The notes below the pieces were generated by a model that was not told where the DNA came from, ran no database searches, and was given only the letters and a program-made list of their open reading frames with translations. Shown piece by piece: positions 9,309-17,328 of a stretch of 64,000 nt of DNA. The position numbers and the translations under genes are program-made. Source of the stretch: Blautia_A aquisgranensis (GTDB lineage Bacteria; Bacillota; Clostridia; Lachnospirales; Lachnospiraceae); assembly GCF_040096615.1 (NCBI RefSeq), contig NZ_JBBMEJ010000001.1, forward strand, positions 62,001 to 126,000. The letters run 5' to 3'. Every line of letters begins with the position of its first letter. Positions within the stretch are counted from its first letter, which is position 1.

Positions 9309-11033
9309 TTAATGGCTCCTTACTGCCCAAAGCTGCTCGCCAATAATCCTGCGGACCTCATCATAATCCACCGGTTTGTTGATATGTGCATTCATACCAG
9401 ATTCCTGAGATTTCCTCTTATCCTCCAGAAAAGCATTGGCTGACATAGCCAGGATCGGCAGATTTGCATCTTCTCTTTCCATTTTACGGATCACCCGGGT
9501 TGCTTCCCAGCCATCCATACCCGGCATCTGAATATCCATAAGGATCACATCAAACGTATAAGGCTGGCTCTCTCCAAAAAGCTTCACAGCTTCATTTCCG
9601 TCACAAGCTCTTGTAAGAATTGCTCCCTCCATGGCAAGAATTTCCATGGCGATCTCTGCATTGATGTCATTATCCTCTGCAAGAAGAATACGGATTCCTT
9701 TAAGTGTAAAGCCTTCAAGTACACGAGCTCTTTCCGGATTTTCTTCCTCATTCGGAAATACTTCGTTTTCTTTTTCCACTGTCTGCTCTGCAACCGGAAG
9801 GGAAAGATAAACACTGAACTCAGTTCCCTTGCCTTCTTCACTCTCGACAAGGATCTGACCATCCATCAGCTTCACCATGCTGTCTGCAATCGCCATTCCC
9901 AGTCCGCTTCCACCATAATTATGAGCGGTAGAAGCATCCTCCTGTTCAAACGGGCGGAAGATCTTACTGAGGAAATCTTCCTTGATTCCTTTTCCGGTAT
10001 CACTGACACGGATCATGAAATGAAGATCATTTCCGATTCTGTCCATCTGGCGGAACAGTACCTTTACTGTTCCTCCCGGCGGTGTGAATTTATTCGCATT
10101 GGAAATGAAGTTGATAATAACCTGACTGAGACGCATCTCATCACCGATCACATACTTCACATCAAAGTCCTGCATCTCAATTTTCCAGTTGATTCCCTTG
10201 GCTTCTGCGGTGCTTCGGAACATGGAATCCAGTTTCTCAGCCATCTGTTCCAGTGAAAAAGGAACTTCTTCAAGCTGAACCTTGCCACTCTCGATTCTGG
10301 ACATATCCAGAATATCATTGATCAGTGTCAGAAGAAAATGTGACAGATTCTCCGTTTTTGCAAGATATTCCTCTGCTGCACTTCTATCACCCAGATGTGC
10401 TTTCAGAAGGCTTAACATACCGAGAATTCCGTTCATAGGGGTACGGATCTCGTGGGACATCTGAGACAGGAAATCTGTTTTGGACTGACTCTCTTTCTGT
10501 GCCGTCAGAAGTCTGCTCTCGATTTCACGGCGGTTTTCATATTCCTCTGTAATGTTGCTGAGGCTTAAGATATATCCGCCGGCTTTCGGGCTGTAATGTA
10601 CCTCCGCTTTTCCGTGGTGAATATCTTTTTCCCCTTTTCTGCTGTAGTTCATCTCACTGCTGAATACTTCACGTCTGTCCCATTTTTTCAGTTTTCTCTG
10701 AATTTCTCTGGCTTCACTCCGTGGAATGAGTTTATTCAGAAGATCAATATCTGTTTTCAGGTCTTCCTGTTTTATTCCTGTGACCAGTTCCAGATTCGGT
10801 GTTGCATACAATGCCCGGAAATCCTTCTCACTTACAAAAATATACGCAGTTCTCGGATTATTGCCGAAAGCATTATAAAATTTCACCCGGTTTGAATTTT
10901 CTTCTTTTATGCGTCTGGCTATCCGTTTCTCTCTTCTGTAAAGATTCCAGAAAACTGCCGCCAATACCATAACTCCCAGCAGCACGATCATATAGGCCAG
11001 ATTGTTCTGTGTATATTCCAGTATACTTCTCAT
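9309..11033 (-). CDS. Hybrid sensor histidine kinase/response regulator
   Basis: The 574-residue protein has one N-terminal transmembrane helix (MIVLLGVMVLAAVFW), a PAS-like domain (about 45-165), a HisKA box with SHEIRTPMNGILGM (His near residue 194), and an HATPase domain with SNANKFTPPGG, DTGKGI and GGSGLGMAI. A C-terminal receiver domain carries the phospho-acceptor Asp in VILMDIQMPGMDG. Such hybrids usually feed a phosphorelay; no HPt or output protein is encoded beside it. The downstream 78-residue exported protein is translationally coupled and could be an accessory subunit, but that is only an inference. Confidence 0.92.
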   Translation of the reverse strand: MRSILEYTQNNLAYMIVLLGVMVLAAVFWNLYRREKRIARRIKEENSNRVKFYNAFGNNPRTAYIFVSEKDFRALYATPNLELVTGIKQEDLKTDIDLLNKLIPRSEAREIQRKLKKWDRREVFSSEMNYSRKGEKDIHHGKAEVHYSPKAGGYILSLSNITEEYENRREIESRLLTAQKESQSKTDFLSQMSHEIRTPMNGILGMLSLLKAHLGDRSAAEEYLAKTENLSHFLLTLINDILDMSRIESGKVQLEEVPFSLEQMAEKLDSMFRSTAEAKGINWKIEMQDFDVKYVIGDEMRLSQVIINFISNANKFTPPGGTVKVLFRQMDRIGNDLHFMIRVSDTGKGIKEDFLSKIFRPFEQEDASTAHNYGGSGLGMAIADSMVKLMDGQILVESEEGKGTEFSVYLSLPVAEQTVEKENEVFPNEEENPERARVLEGFTLKGIRILLAEDNDINAEIAMEILAMEGAILTRACDGNEAVKLFGESQPYTFDVILMDIQMPGMDGWEATRVIRKMEREDANLPILAMSANAFLEDKRKSQESGMNAHINKPVDYDEVRRIIGEQLWAVRSH

Positions 11034-11156
11034 GTATTCCGTACTCCATCTCTCTCAATTTGCGATCTGACATTCATACACAGGCATCCAAAAATGTCCT
11101 TACATCAAAATCAGACCATCTTACGTATAATTATACACGCACCTAACATAAAAAGC

Positions 11157-11211
11157 AAAAAAAGCAGGCAGAAAACCGACATATTTTGATTTATTGTCGA
11201 TTCTCTGCCTG
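11157..11211 (-). terminator. Intrinsic terminator after thrH
   Basis: On the minus strand the arms CAGGCAGA and TCTGCCTG enclose a second inner pairing (TCGACA with TGTCGG), followed by CTTTTTTT. It lies 40 bp past the end of thrH. Confidence 0.8.
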
Positions 11212-11250
11212 TATTTGTGTTGTTTTGGTATTACCGATGTTGATCTGTGT

Positions 11251-11853
11251 TTATTTCATCGCATTTTTAATCGCTGCAAGAAGATCATCATAATCCTCAA
11301 AAGCCTGAAGATCCGGATTGTCTGCCTTGATCTGATCGGTGCTTCTGAAAAGAAATCCTGCCTTGCTGGCCCGGATCATGCCGAGATCATTGTAGGAATC
11401 TCCGCTTGCAATAGTGTCAAATCCCATAGACTGGAGAGCCTTTACAGTGGTAAGCTTGGACTGTTCACATCTCATCTTAAAGCCTGTGATCTCGCCGTTC
11501 TCTGCCACCTCAAGAGAATTACAGAAAAGTGTCGGCCATCCCAGCTTCTCCATCAGAGGAGTTGCAAACTGTGTGAATGTGTCACTGATCAGGATCACCT
11601 GGGAAAAAGTTCTCAGCTCATCCAGGAATTTCTTCGCTCCAGGAAGGGGATCGATCTTCGCGATCGTCTCCTGGATCTCTTTCAGTCCAAGACCATGCTC
11701 TTTCAGAACGGAAAGTCTCCAGTTCATCAGTTTATTATAATCCGGCTCATCACGGGTCGTTTTTTTCAACTCGGGAATTCCGCTTGCCTCGGCAAAAGCG
11801 ATCCAGATCTCCGGTACCAGTACACCTTCTACGTCCAGACATGTAATATACAT
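11251..11853 (-). CDS. thrH: ThrH-type phosphoserine phosphatase/homoserine phosphotransferase
   Basis: Two hundred residues from the ATG at 11853, which has a strong AGGAGG site; the open frame extends 22 codons further upstream without one. HAD-superfamily motifs are present: CLDVEGVLVP (the DxE variant seen in ThrH), ISDTF, and GDSYNDLGMI. ThrH removes phosphate from phosphoserine and can transfer it to homoserine, linking serine and threonine synthesis. It is a monocistronic unit with its own terminator. Confidence 0.9.
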   Translation of the reverse strand: MYITCLDVEGVLVPEIWIAFAEASGIPELKKTTRDEPDYNKLMNWRLSVLKEHGLGLKEIQETIAKIDPLPGAKKFLDELRTFSQVILISDTFTQFATPLMEKLGWPTLFCNSLEVAENGEITGFKMRCEQSKLTTVKALQSMGFDTIASGDSYNDLGMIRASKAGFLFRSTDQIKADNPDLQAFEDYDDLLAAIKNAMK

Positions 11854-11983
11854 AACATTTCCTCCTCTAAAAAAATGTGCCGCCTGTTTTTGTTCTGTAT
11901 CTGTGCTCTCCAGGGACACTTTATTCTTTTATTGCTTTACTTTGCTATATTATCACATCTTTTCTGTGTCTGTAAACATTTTT

Positions 11984-12023
11984 CTGGCGGACTGTGACTT
12001 TTTTTGCTGTCATAATCCGCCAG
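11984..12023. terminator. Hairpin between thrH and the AGCS symporter gene
   Basis: An 8-bp perfect inverted repeat (CTGGCGGA and TCCGCCAG) encloses a second pairing (TGTGAC with GCTGTCA). It lies at the 3' end of the AGCS gene. No T-tract follows on the minus strand, so it may stabilise mRNA or be an imperfect terminator. Confidence 0.4.
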
Positions 12024-12029
12024 TGCTTA

Positions 12030-13430
12030 TTACGAAATATTTTTTTGTTTTTTCTCAGCTTCATAGTTCTTCAGCTCTTTCAGGGCTTTTTCCCCGAGTG
12101 GATAGAGCATAAAGATATTGAATATCGTCATCAGGCCGATTCCCACATCGCCAAGGTCCCACACGAATGTATAGGCTGCGATTCCGCCGATGAACAGCAT
12201 GATAAGGGCAAGGATCTTATACCCTGTCTGTGAAGCCCAGTTGTCTCCGAACAGATAAGCTACATTGCTTCTCGCATAAAACAGGATTCCCAGGAATGTA
12301 GAAAAACTGAACATGAACAGAGTCGCCGCAATAAAGATCACGCCAAATTCCCCCAGATGGTAGTTCATAGCTGTCTGAAGAAGCTCCATTCCGGAAAGTC
12401 CGCTTACCAGGTCTTCCGGTACCAGAAGCATGATCATCGCCGTACAGCTGCAGATCACAATGGTATCGATAAATACACCCAGTGCCTGCACAAAACCAGC
12501 CTTTACAGGGCGGTCACATTCTGCTGCCGCTGCCGCGCATGGAGCAGAACCGGAACCTGCCTCATTGGAAAACAGGCCTCTTTTTACTCCGTTCATGAGC
12601 ACCGCACCGAAACCACCGGCTGCCGCTTGCCGAATGCCGAAAGCCTCCTCAAAAATACGCTTAAACACGCCGGGCATGCTTCCAAGATTCGTCACGATGA
12701 TAAACAAAGTAATTCCAAAATAAAGCACTGCCATTACTGGTACCAGAAGATCCAGAACCTTGACGGTCGCATTCTTCCGGAGCACGATCACTGCTGCTAT
12801 CACTACCAGCACGATCGTTGTATAGATCGGTGGAATATTGAATGCGTTCTTAAAGGATGCTGTCACAGAGTTGCTGATGACCTGGCTGATTCCGCACCAG
12901 CAGATCAGACCAGAAATCGCAAATAACACAGAGAGTAAGACTTTTTTTCTTTTTCTGCCCTGTTTCTCTTCCCAGTAGCGGTGGATATAGTAAGCAGGAC
13001 CTCCACGATACCCTCCGTAGAGAGGATCTTTTTCTTTATAGAGCTGGGCCAGTGTTGCCTCGATAAAAGCAGTGGAGGAACCGATCAGTGCCATGATCCA
13101 CATCCAGAATACTGCTCCTGCACCTCCTGCTGAGATCGCAGCCACAACACCGACCAAATTTCCCATTCCTACACGGGTGGCTGTTGATACGATCAGCGTC
13201 TGAAATGAGGAAAGATTGTTTTTTTCGCTCTTCTTCTCCACAAGTGCATGAACCATATCCGGGAACATCCGGATCGGAAGAAATCTCGTCCTTATTGTGA
13301 AATAGATTCCGGTAGGAATCAGCAGAATAATGAGAAGAGAAATTCCCATGCTGCTCCCACCCGGTAATGGGATCCGTATCAGATCTCCCCACAGAAATGT
13401 GTAGATCTTTTCGATCAGGGTTACTATCAT
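12030..13430 (-). CDS. Sodium:alanine/glycine symporter, AGCS family
   Basis: The 466-residue membrane protein has about ten hydrophobic helices. It carries the AGCS signature region GMGNLVGVVAAISAGGAGAVFWMW, the GGYRGGPAYYI loop, and FSNEAGSGSAP with the conserved NEAG. It imports alanine or glycine with sodium. The start at 13430 gives the usual N-terminus and a TTTCC-complement ribosome site (GGAAAC). It stands alone, with hairpins on both sides. Confidence 0.93.
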   Translation of the reverse strand: MIVTLIEKIYTFLWGDLIRIPLPGGSSMGISLLIILLIPTGIYFTIRTRFLPIRMFPDMVHALVEKKSEKNNLSSFQTLIVSTATRVGMGNLVGVVAAISAGGAGAVFWMWIMALIGSSTAFIEATLAQLYKEKDPLYGGYRGGPAYYIHRYWEEKQGRKRKKVLLSVLFAISGLICWCGISQVISNSVTASFKNAFNIPPIYTTIVLVVIAAVIVLRKNATVKVLDLLVPVMAVLYFGITLFIIVTNLGSMPGVFKRIFEEAFGIRQAAAGGFGAVLMNGVKRGLFSNEAGSGSAPCAAAAAECDRPVKAGFVQALGVFIDTIVICSCTAMIMLLVPEDLVSGLSGMELLQTAMNYHLGEFGVIFIAATLFMFSFSTFLGILFYARSNVAYLFGDNWASQTGYKILALIMLFIGGIAAYTFVWDLGDVGIGLMTIFNIFMLYPLGEKALKELKNYEAEKKQKNIS

Positions 13431-13582
13431 TTTTATTGTTTCCTTTCATCAGGCGGATTCTTATGACCGCCGGTTGATCGCCCGCTTAAGTTCTTTTGTT
13501 CTGCTATTTCGTACCTTAAAGCTCAACAATTTAAACGGTCAAAGCGTATTTCTATTATAGCTTTTTTTTTCCCTTGTGTAAA

Positions 13583-13614
13583 GGAAAATCCGGATTTTTC
13601 GACCCGGATTTTCC
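13583..13614. repeat. 11-bp perfect inverted repeat upstream of the AGCS gene
   Basis: GGAAAATCCGG and CCGGATTTTCC are separated by 10 nt, about 150 bp upstream of the symporter start and 85 bp past the end of mgtE. It may be a terminator for mgtE or a protein-binding or structural element; no clean T-tract follows it. Confidence 0.45.
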
Positions 13615-13699
13615 TGTTTTCATATGGATTTTTCTGTATATAGTTTTTCTGCCCGTGAAATACGTTTTTTATCTGCTTTTTCCCTTTATATCTTCGCTT

Positions 13700-15094
13700 T
13701 TATCCTGCCAGATGAAGTACCTCGATTAAGAAGATCCAGCTCATTCCGTAGTAAGTCACTACTGCCACAAGGTCATTCACGGTTGTGATCAGCGGACCGG
13801 AAGCTACCGCCGGATCCACACCGATCTTTTTGAAGAACAGCGGAATGCAGGTTCCTACTGCACTGGATACCAGCATGGCCACCAGAAGAGAAAGGCCGAT
13901 ACAGCCGGATACCGCATAGGCAAAAGCGAGTGTTTTTCCCTTAAAGAGAAAGATATATAAGCCAATCAGAACAAATGACAGGATTCCAAGAAGTCCTCCA
14001 TTGCATAAACCAATTCGCATTTCCTTCAAAACCAGCTCTGCCTTCTGTCTGCCGGTCAGTGTCTCATCCATCAGTACACGGATGGTCACAGCCAGAGACT
14101 GGGTTCCCACGTTTCCTGCCATATCCAGGATCAGCGACTGGAAGCACATGATGATGGGCAGACAGGTGACAACCTTCTCAAATATCCCCACTACAGAGGA
14201 TACTACCATGCCAAGTCCCAACAGTACGATCAGCCAGGGCATTCTTTTTTTCATGCTCTCAAGAAGTGGTTCCTTCAGATCCTCCTCCGCAGTCAGACCA
14301 GCCAGCTTCGCATAGTCCTCGCCCATCTCATCGTCTACCAGGTCAATGATTCCTGCCGATGTGATCACACCCAGAAAACGGTTGTCATCATCCAGCACAG
14401 GAATGAAATCCTCGGAATAATCCTTCAGTCGTTCCATGCAGTCATCGATCTGTTCTGTTCCATATACATAAGGATAGGATGTTACGATCAGTTCCTCCAT
14501 TGAATGATCCTGTCTGGCCGTGATAAGATCCTTCAGATCCAGTGCCCCGTAAAAATCTCCTCTTGCTGTCACCACAAAAATCGTGGAAATATTATCATTG
14601 TCAGCCGCCTGGGCAACCAGCTCGTTCATGGCCTGCTTCACGGTAAGATTCTCGCGGATCACAATACAGTTGGTTGTCATCCTGCTTCCGATCTCATCCT
14701 CATCAAAGGACCGGATCAGCTCGATATCTTTTCGCACCTGCTCGTCCAAAAGCTGGATCAGTAATTTACGTTTTTCCCGGTCGATCTGTTTCAGAACATC
14801 GGCCAGTGCATCGGTTTCCATTTTGGAAAGAATGGCGGCAGCTTTTTTTACATCCATTTCTTCCAGATATTTTACAGTTTCTTCTTCCTCCAGATACTCA
14901 AAAATATCTGCCAGCATACTGCTCTCCAAAATCCGGTACAGTCTGCTGCGTTCTGCGGTGCTGAGCTCTCTTAAGACTTCTGCCAGGTCATTTTCGTGGA
15001 AATCCTGCAGTTTTTCGCTCAAAACAGCCGGAGAGACATTGCTTCTGATCAGCGTCAGAATATCTTTTGAAAAATCCTGTGTTCTTTTTGTCAT
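13700..15094 (-). CDS. mgtE: Magnesium transporter MgtE
   Basis: From the ATG at 15094 (GGAGG 8 nt upstream; an in-frame ATG seven codons earlier has no site) the protein has 464 residues. It has the MgtE N domain (about 20-120, with helical repeats such as MLADIFEYLEEEETVKYL), two CBS domains (about 130-250) and a C-terminal five-helix pore domain with PWLIVLLGLG, DMAGNVGTQSLAV and the terminal helices. It admits magnesium, with the cytoplasmic domains sensing the ion. It is a single-gene unit. Confidence 0.95.
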   Translation of the reverse strand: MTKRTQDFSKDILTLIRSNVSPAVLSEKLQDFHENDLAEVLRELSTAERSRLYRILESSMLADIFEYLEEEETVKYLEEMDVKKAAAILSKMETDALADVLKQIDREKRKLLIQLLDEQVRKDIELIRSFDEDEIGSRMTTNCIVIRENLTVKQAMNELVAQAADNDNISTIFVVTARGDFYGALDLKDLITARQDHSMEELIVTSYPYVYGTEQIDDCMERLKDYSEDFIPVLDDDNRFLGVITSAGIIDLVDDEMGEDYAKLAGLTAEEDLKEPLLESMKKRMPWLIVLLGLGMVVSSVVGIFEKVVTCLPIIMCFQSLILDMAGNVGTQSLAVTIRVLMDETLTGRQKAELVLKEMRIGLCNGGLLGILSFVLIGLYIFLFKGKTLAFAYAVSGCIGLSLLVAMLVSSAVGTCIPLFFKKIGVDPAVASGPLITTVNDLVAVVTYYGMSWIFLIEVLHLAG

Positions 15095-15458
15095 CTTCTC
15101 ATCCTCCGTTCCCATAATTTCGCACAGATTGGCACACCAAAAACAGACATGTTAAAGCATGTCCTGTGCTTTCTGATCTTCGATTGTGTTTCCTTGGGAT
15201 TTGAATAAAGAGCGCGAATGTACGCGTCACTTAAGAATTCTCAGAATGAGAAGATAAAATATACCTGTAGATTATATACTTACAAACAAAACGGATCTGC
15301 TGTGCTTCCGCTCTGTTCTGCCCTGTTCATCTTCCATTCCGAGCTTCTACTTCGCCCATGAGAATCACAACTGTCCATTCTGTTCACCTGCCTTTTTTTT
15401 AAAAATTTTTTTCAACCCGGCCATTATAACCGTCATGGCCGGGATTTGTCAATATGAT
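15095..15458. other. mgtE upstream region without a gene
   Basis: I looked for the M-box magnesium riboswitch that often precedes mgtE and do not see its conserved core (a GGUGAGGCUCC-like segment). What is visible is a short perfect hairpin at 15147-15164 (GACATG and CATGTC around TTAAAG) and a terminator-like stem at the distal end. No open frame of interest was found. Confidence 0.5.
15416..15443 (-). terminator. Terminator-like stem after the small hypothetical genes
   Basis: CCCGGCCAT and ATGGCCGGG form a 9-bp stem with a 10-nt loop, 15 bp beyond the stop of the gene ending at 15459. An AT-only tract follows on the minus strand, although it begins with A rather than T residues. Confidence 0.5.
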
Positions 15459-15704
15459 TTATAACATTTTATTTTCGCAATATGATTCAAATATATATGA
15501 CGGATTTTCATAATATACACTACTGTTGTAATCATCAATTTTTTCGCTGATAAAGGAATTATATACTTTTCCGATATCCCAATGCGAAGGAATGCTGTAT
15601 TTGCACTCACCCACATTATCAAACTCACCTTTTTTTATATCTGCTTCTTCAATAAAATCATCGCTCACTGTATCAATATTATCGCAATGATATACGGTCA
15701 TCAT
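15459..15704 (-). CDS. Small acidic hypothetical protein
   Basis: An 81-residue acidic, aromatic-rich protein (runs such as CDNIDTVSDDF and YENPSYIFESY). It shows no signal peptide, helix-turn-helix or known motif. Only two bases separate it from the upstream 67-residue gene, so the two are co-transcribed. I do not recognise it; a small partner or antitoxin-like protein is possible but unsupported. Confidence 0.45.
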   Translation of the reverse strand: MMTVYHCDNIDTVSDDFIEEADIKKGEFDNVGECKYSIPSHWDIGKVYNSFISEKIDDYNSSVYYENPSYIFESYCENKML

Positions 15705-15706
15705 GG

Positions 15707-15910
15707 CTATTGTAACTCCCCCTTTCTTTCATCATTTTGTATTTTTGGCAACAATTCCAGAAAATGCTGTCCTATTTTTTCTGCATCATAATTATACGCC
15801 TCACAGATAAATCGTATACCGTCACCTGTGAGTAATCTGCCTTTAATACGTTCACGGCAAAGCTGTTCGTAATCTTCTATCTGCTGTTTGGTCATATATT
15901 TCCTTGGCAT
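15707..15910 (-). CDS. Small basic hypothetical protein
   Basis: A 67-residue protein (MPRKYMTKQQIEDYEQL at the start) with a charged helical N-terminus, preceded by a good AAGGAG site. Its first 59 bases overlap the 3' end of the broken PAP2 gene in another frame. It is followed by an acidic 81-residue protein. A basic/acidic adjacent pair fits a two-gene module, but no family is recognised. Confidence 0.5.
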   Translation of the reverse strand: MPRKYMTKQQIEDYEQLCRERIKGRLLTGDGIRFICEAYNYDAEKIGQHFLELLPKIQNDERKGELQ

Positions 15911-16406
15911 AAAATTGCTCCTTATTTTCTTTTATAAAATAAATACCCAGAGCAGCTCCGAACAATACATCTGTCGGGTAATGAACAAAGAAGTACATTC
16001 TGCTGAAACCTACCAATGCTGCAAATACGAGCACCCCGATTCCTGCTTTTCTGTAATAGTGAAAAATCGCCATTGCACTGGAAAATGCCAGATATGCATG
16101 CACCGACGGGCAGGAAAAACTTCCCGGTTTTTTTACGATCAGCGTGACCGTATCGTCCACGGCACAGGGGCGGGGTCTTGTGATCAGGTCTTTCAGCCAC
16201 TCATTTCCGATCAGAAAAGATACCACATAGGATAAAAGAACTGCCGCACCACATTTTCGGGTTTTCGGAATGATCAGCAGTATCACTCCAACTATGATCC
16301 ACAGCTATCCAAGTGACCCTACGAAATTATTAAAAACTGTGACCATTATCTGATCCAGAACCGGATTATGTAAGGACTGGAGCATATGTAATATACTTAA
16401 CTCCAT
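15852..16406 (-). pseudogene. PAP2-family phosphatase broken by an in-frame amber codon
   Basis: The frame opens at the ATG at 16404-16406, two bases after the hydro-lyase beta gene. It runs for 33 codons, meets TAG at 16305-16307, and then continues in the same frame for 150 codons. The downstream part contains the full PAP2 signature: KDLITRPRP, CPSVHAY and SRMYFFVHYPTD, between hydrophobic helices. Read through the stop, it would be an about 184-residue membrane phosphatase of undecaprenyl-diphosphate or lipid-phosphate type. One base change (for example GAG to TAG) explains the lesion. An internal restart would lack the first helix. Confidence 0.8.
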
Positions 16407-16407
16407 A

Positions 16408-16965
16408 TTAATGCTCTCGCAGATACTCTGCGCGGCCCTCTTCATAAAGGTTGTTGCCTTCACTGTCAATAATAACAACCAACGGCATATCCTCCACATA
16501 AAGCTTGCGAAGTGCTTCCGCTCCCAGATCCTCATATGCGATCAGCTCTGCTTTTTTGATACATTTGGCAAGAAGAGCACCTGCACCACCGATGGCTCCG
16601 AAATAAACGCCGCTGTATTTCTTCATGGCATCCACAACTTCAGGAAGGCGGGCACCTTTTCCGATCATTCCACGGGCACCTACAGACATCATGGTCGGTG
16701 CATAAGCATCCATACGGCCACTGGTAGTCGGGCCTGCGGAACCGATCACTGCACCTGGCTTCGCCGGTGTGGGACCTACATAATAGATCGTTGCATCCGT
16801 CGGATCGAAGGGAATTTTTTCTCCGCGGGCAAGAGCCTCACACATTCTTTTGTGTCCGGCATCACGGGAAGTATAGATGGTTCCGGTCAAAAGAACCTGA
16901 TCTCCTGCGTGGAGTGTCTGCGCCAGCTCTTTTGTAAGTGGTAATGTGATCTTTCTTCTTTCCAT
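16408..16965 (-). CDS. Class I fumarase/tartrate dehydratase beta subunit
   Basis: This 185-residue protein is the Fe-S type hydro-lyase C-terminal domain as a separate subunit. It shows the family features GDQVLLTGTIYTSRDAGHKR, YYVGPTPAKPG, GSAGPTTSGRMD and GAIGGAGALL. The enzyme interconverts fumarate and malate (or acts on tartrate) and needs the alpha subunit that holds the 4Fe-4S cluster. Directly upstream that alpha gene survives only as a 180-bp remnant, so this intact-looking subunit is probably an orphan. Confidence 0.88.
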   Translation of the reverse strand: MERRKITLPLTKELAQTLHAGDQVLLTGTIYTSRDAGHKRMCEALARGEKIPFDPTDATIYYVGPTPAKPGAVIGSAGPTTSGRMDAYAPTMMSVGARGMIGKGARLPEVVDAMKKYSGVYFGAIGGAGALLAKCIKKAELIAYEDLGAEALRKLYVEDMPLVVIIDSEGNNLYEEGRAEYLREH

Positions 16966-16966
16966 C

Positions 16967-17145
16967 TTAAAGCACCTCCGTTTTATGGCGTGTCACATGA
17001 CAGTTGATGTTAACAACACACGGCATACCTGCGATATGTGGCAGGTTCTGATAGCCTCCTTTACATCCTCCGGCAGATGCTCATTGGCTTCGATACAGAG
17101 TTTTTCGATGACGTCTGTAAGTCTGCTTACTTCGATTTCTCGCAT
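16967..17145 (-). pseudogene. Fumarase alpha subunit collapsed by internal deletion
   Basis: From the ATG at 17143-17145, with a perfect AAAGGAG site, 35 codons read as the N-terminus of a class I hydro-lyase alpha subunit (MREIEVSRLTDVIEKLC, EANEHLPEDVKEAI). In another frame, the last 23 codons read as its C-terminus (HIAGMPCVVNINCHVTRHK, then TEVL and a stop two bases from the beta gene). Roughly 220 codons, including most cluster cysteines, are missing, and the two ends are out of frame. The encoded peptide ends after 50 residues at 16993. Confidence 0.85.
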
Positions 17146-17243
17146 AGCGTAAACTCCTTTCGTTTCTCTTGCGTGTTTTTTCTATGATAACACATTTTTC
17201 CTGTTATTGACGAGTATATTTTCCTGTACAAAAATATCTCCCC

Positions 17244-17288
17244 AAAAAGAAAAGCTCCGGATCAACCGGCATACCCGATCTCCGAAGC
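17244..17288 (-). terminator. Intrinsic terminator after the L,D-transpeptidase gene
   Basis: On the minus strand GCTTCGGAGATC pairs with GATCCGGAGC across a GC-rich loop, followed by TTTTCTTTTT, about 40 bp beyond the stop. Confidence 0.85.
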
Positions 17289-17328
17289 CCTTTCTTCGCA
17301 TAATATATTAACAATTATTTTCTTATGA

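Noticed and set aside
15095..15458. Possible M-box magnesium riboswitch before mgtE
   Set aside because: The conserved aptamer core is not present on the minus strand; only a short hairpin is visible.
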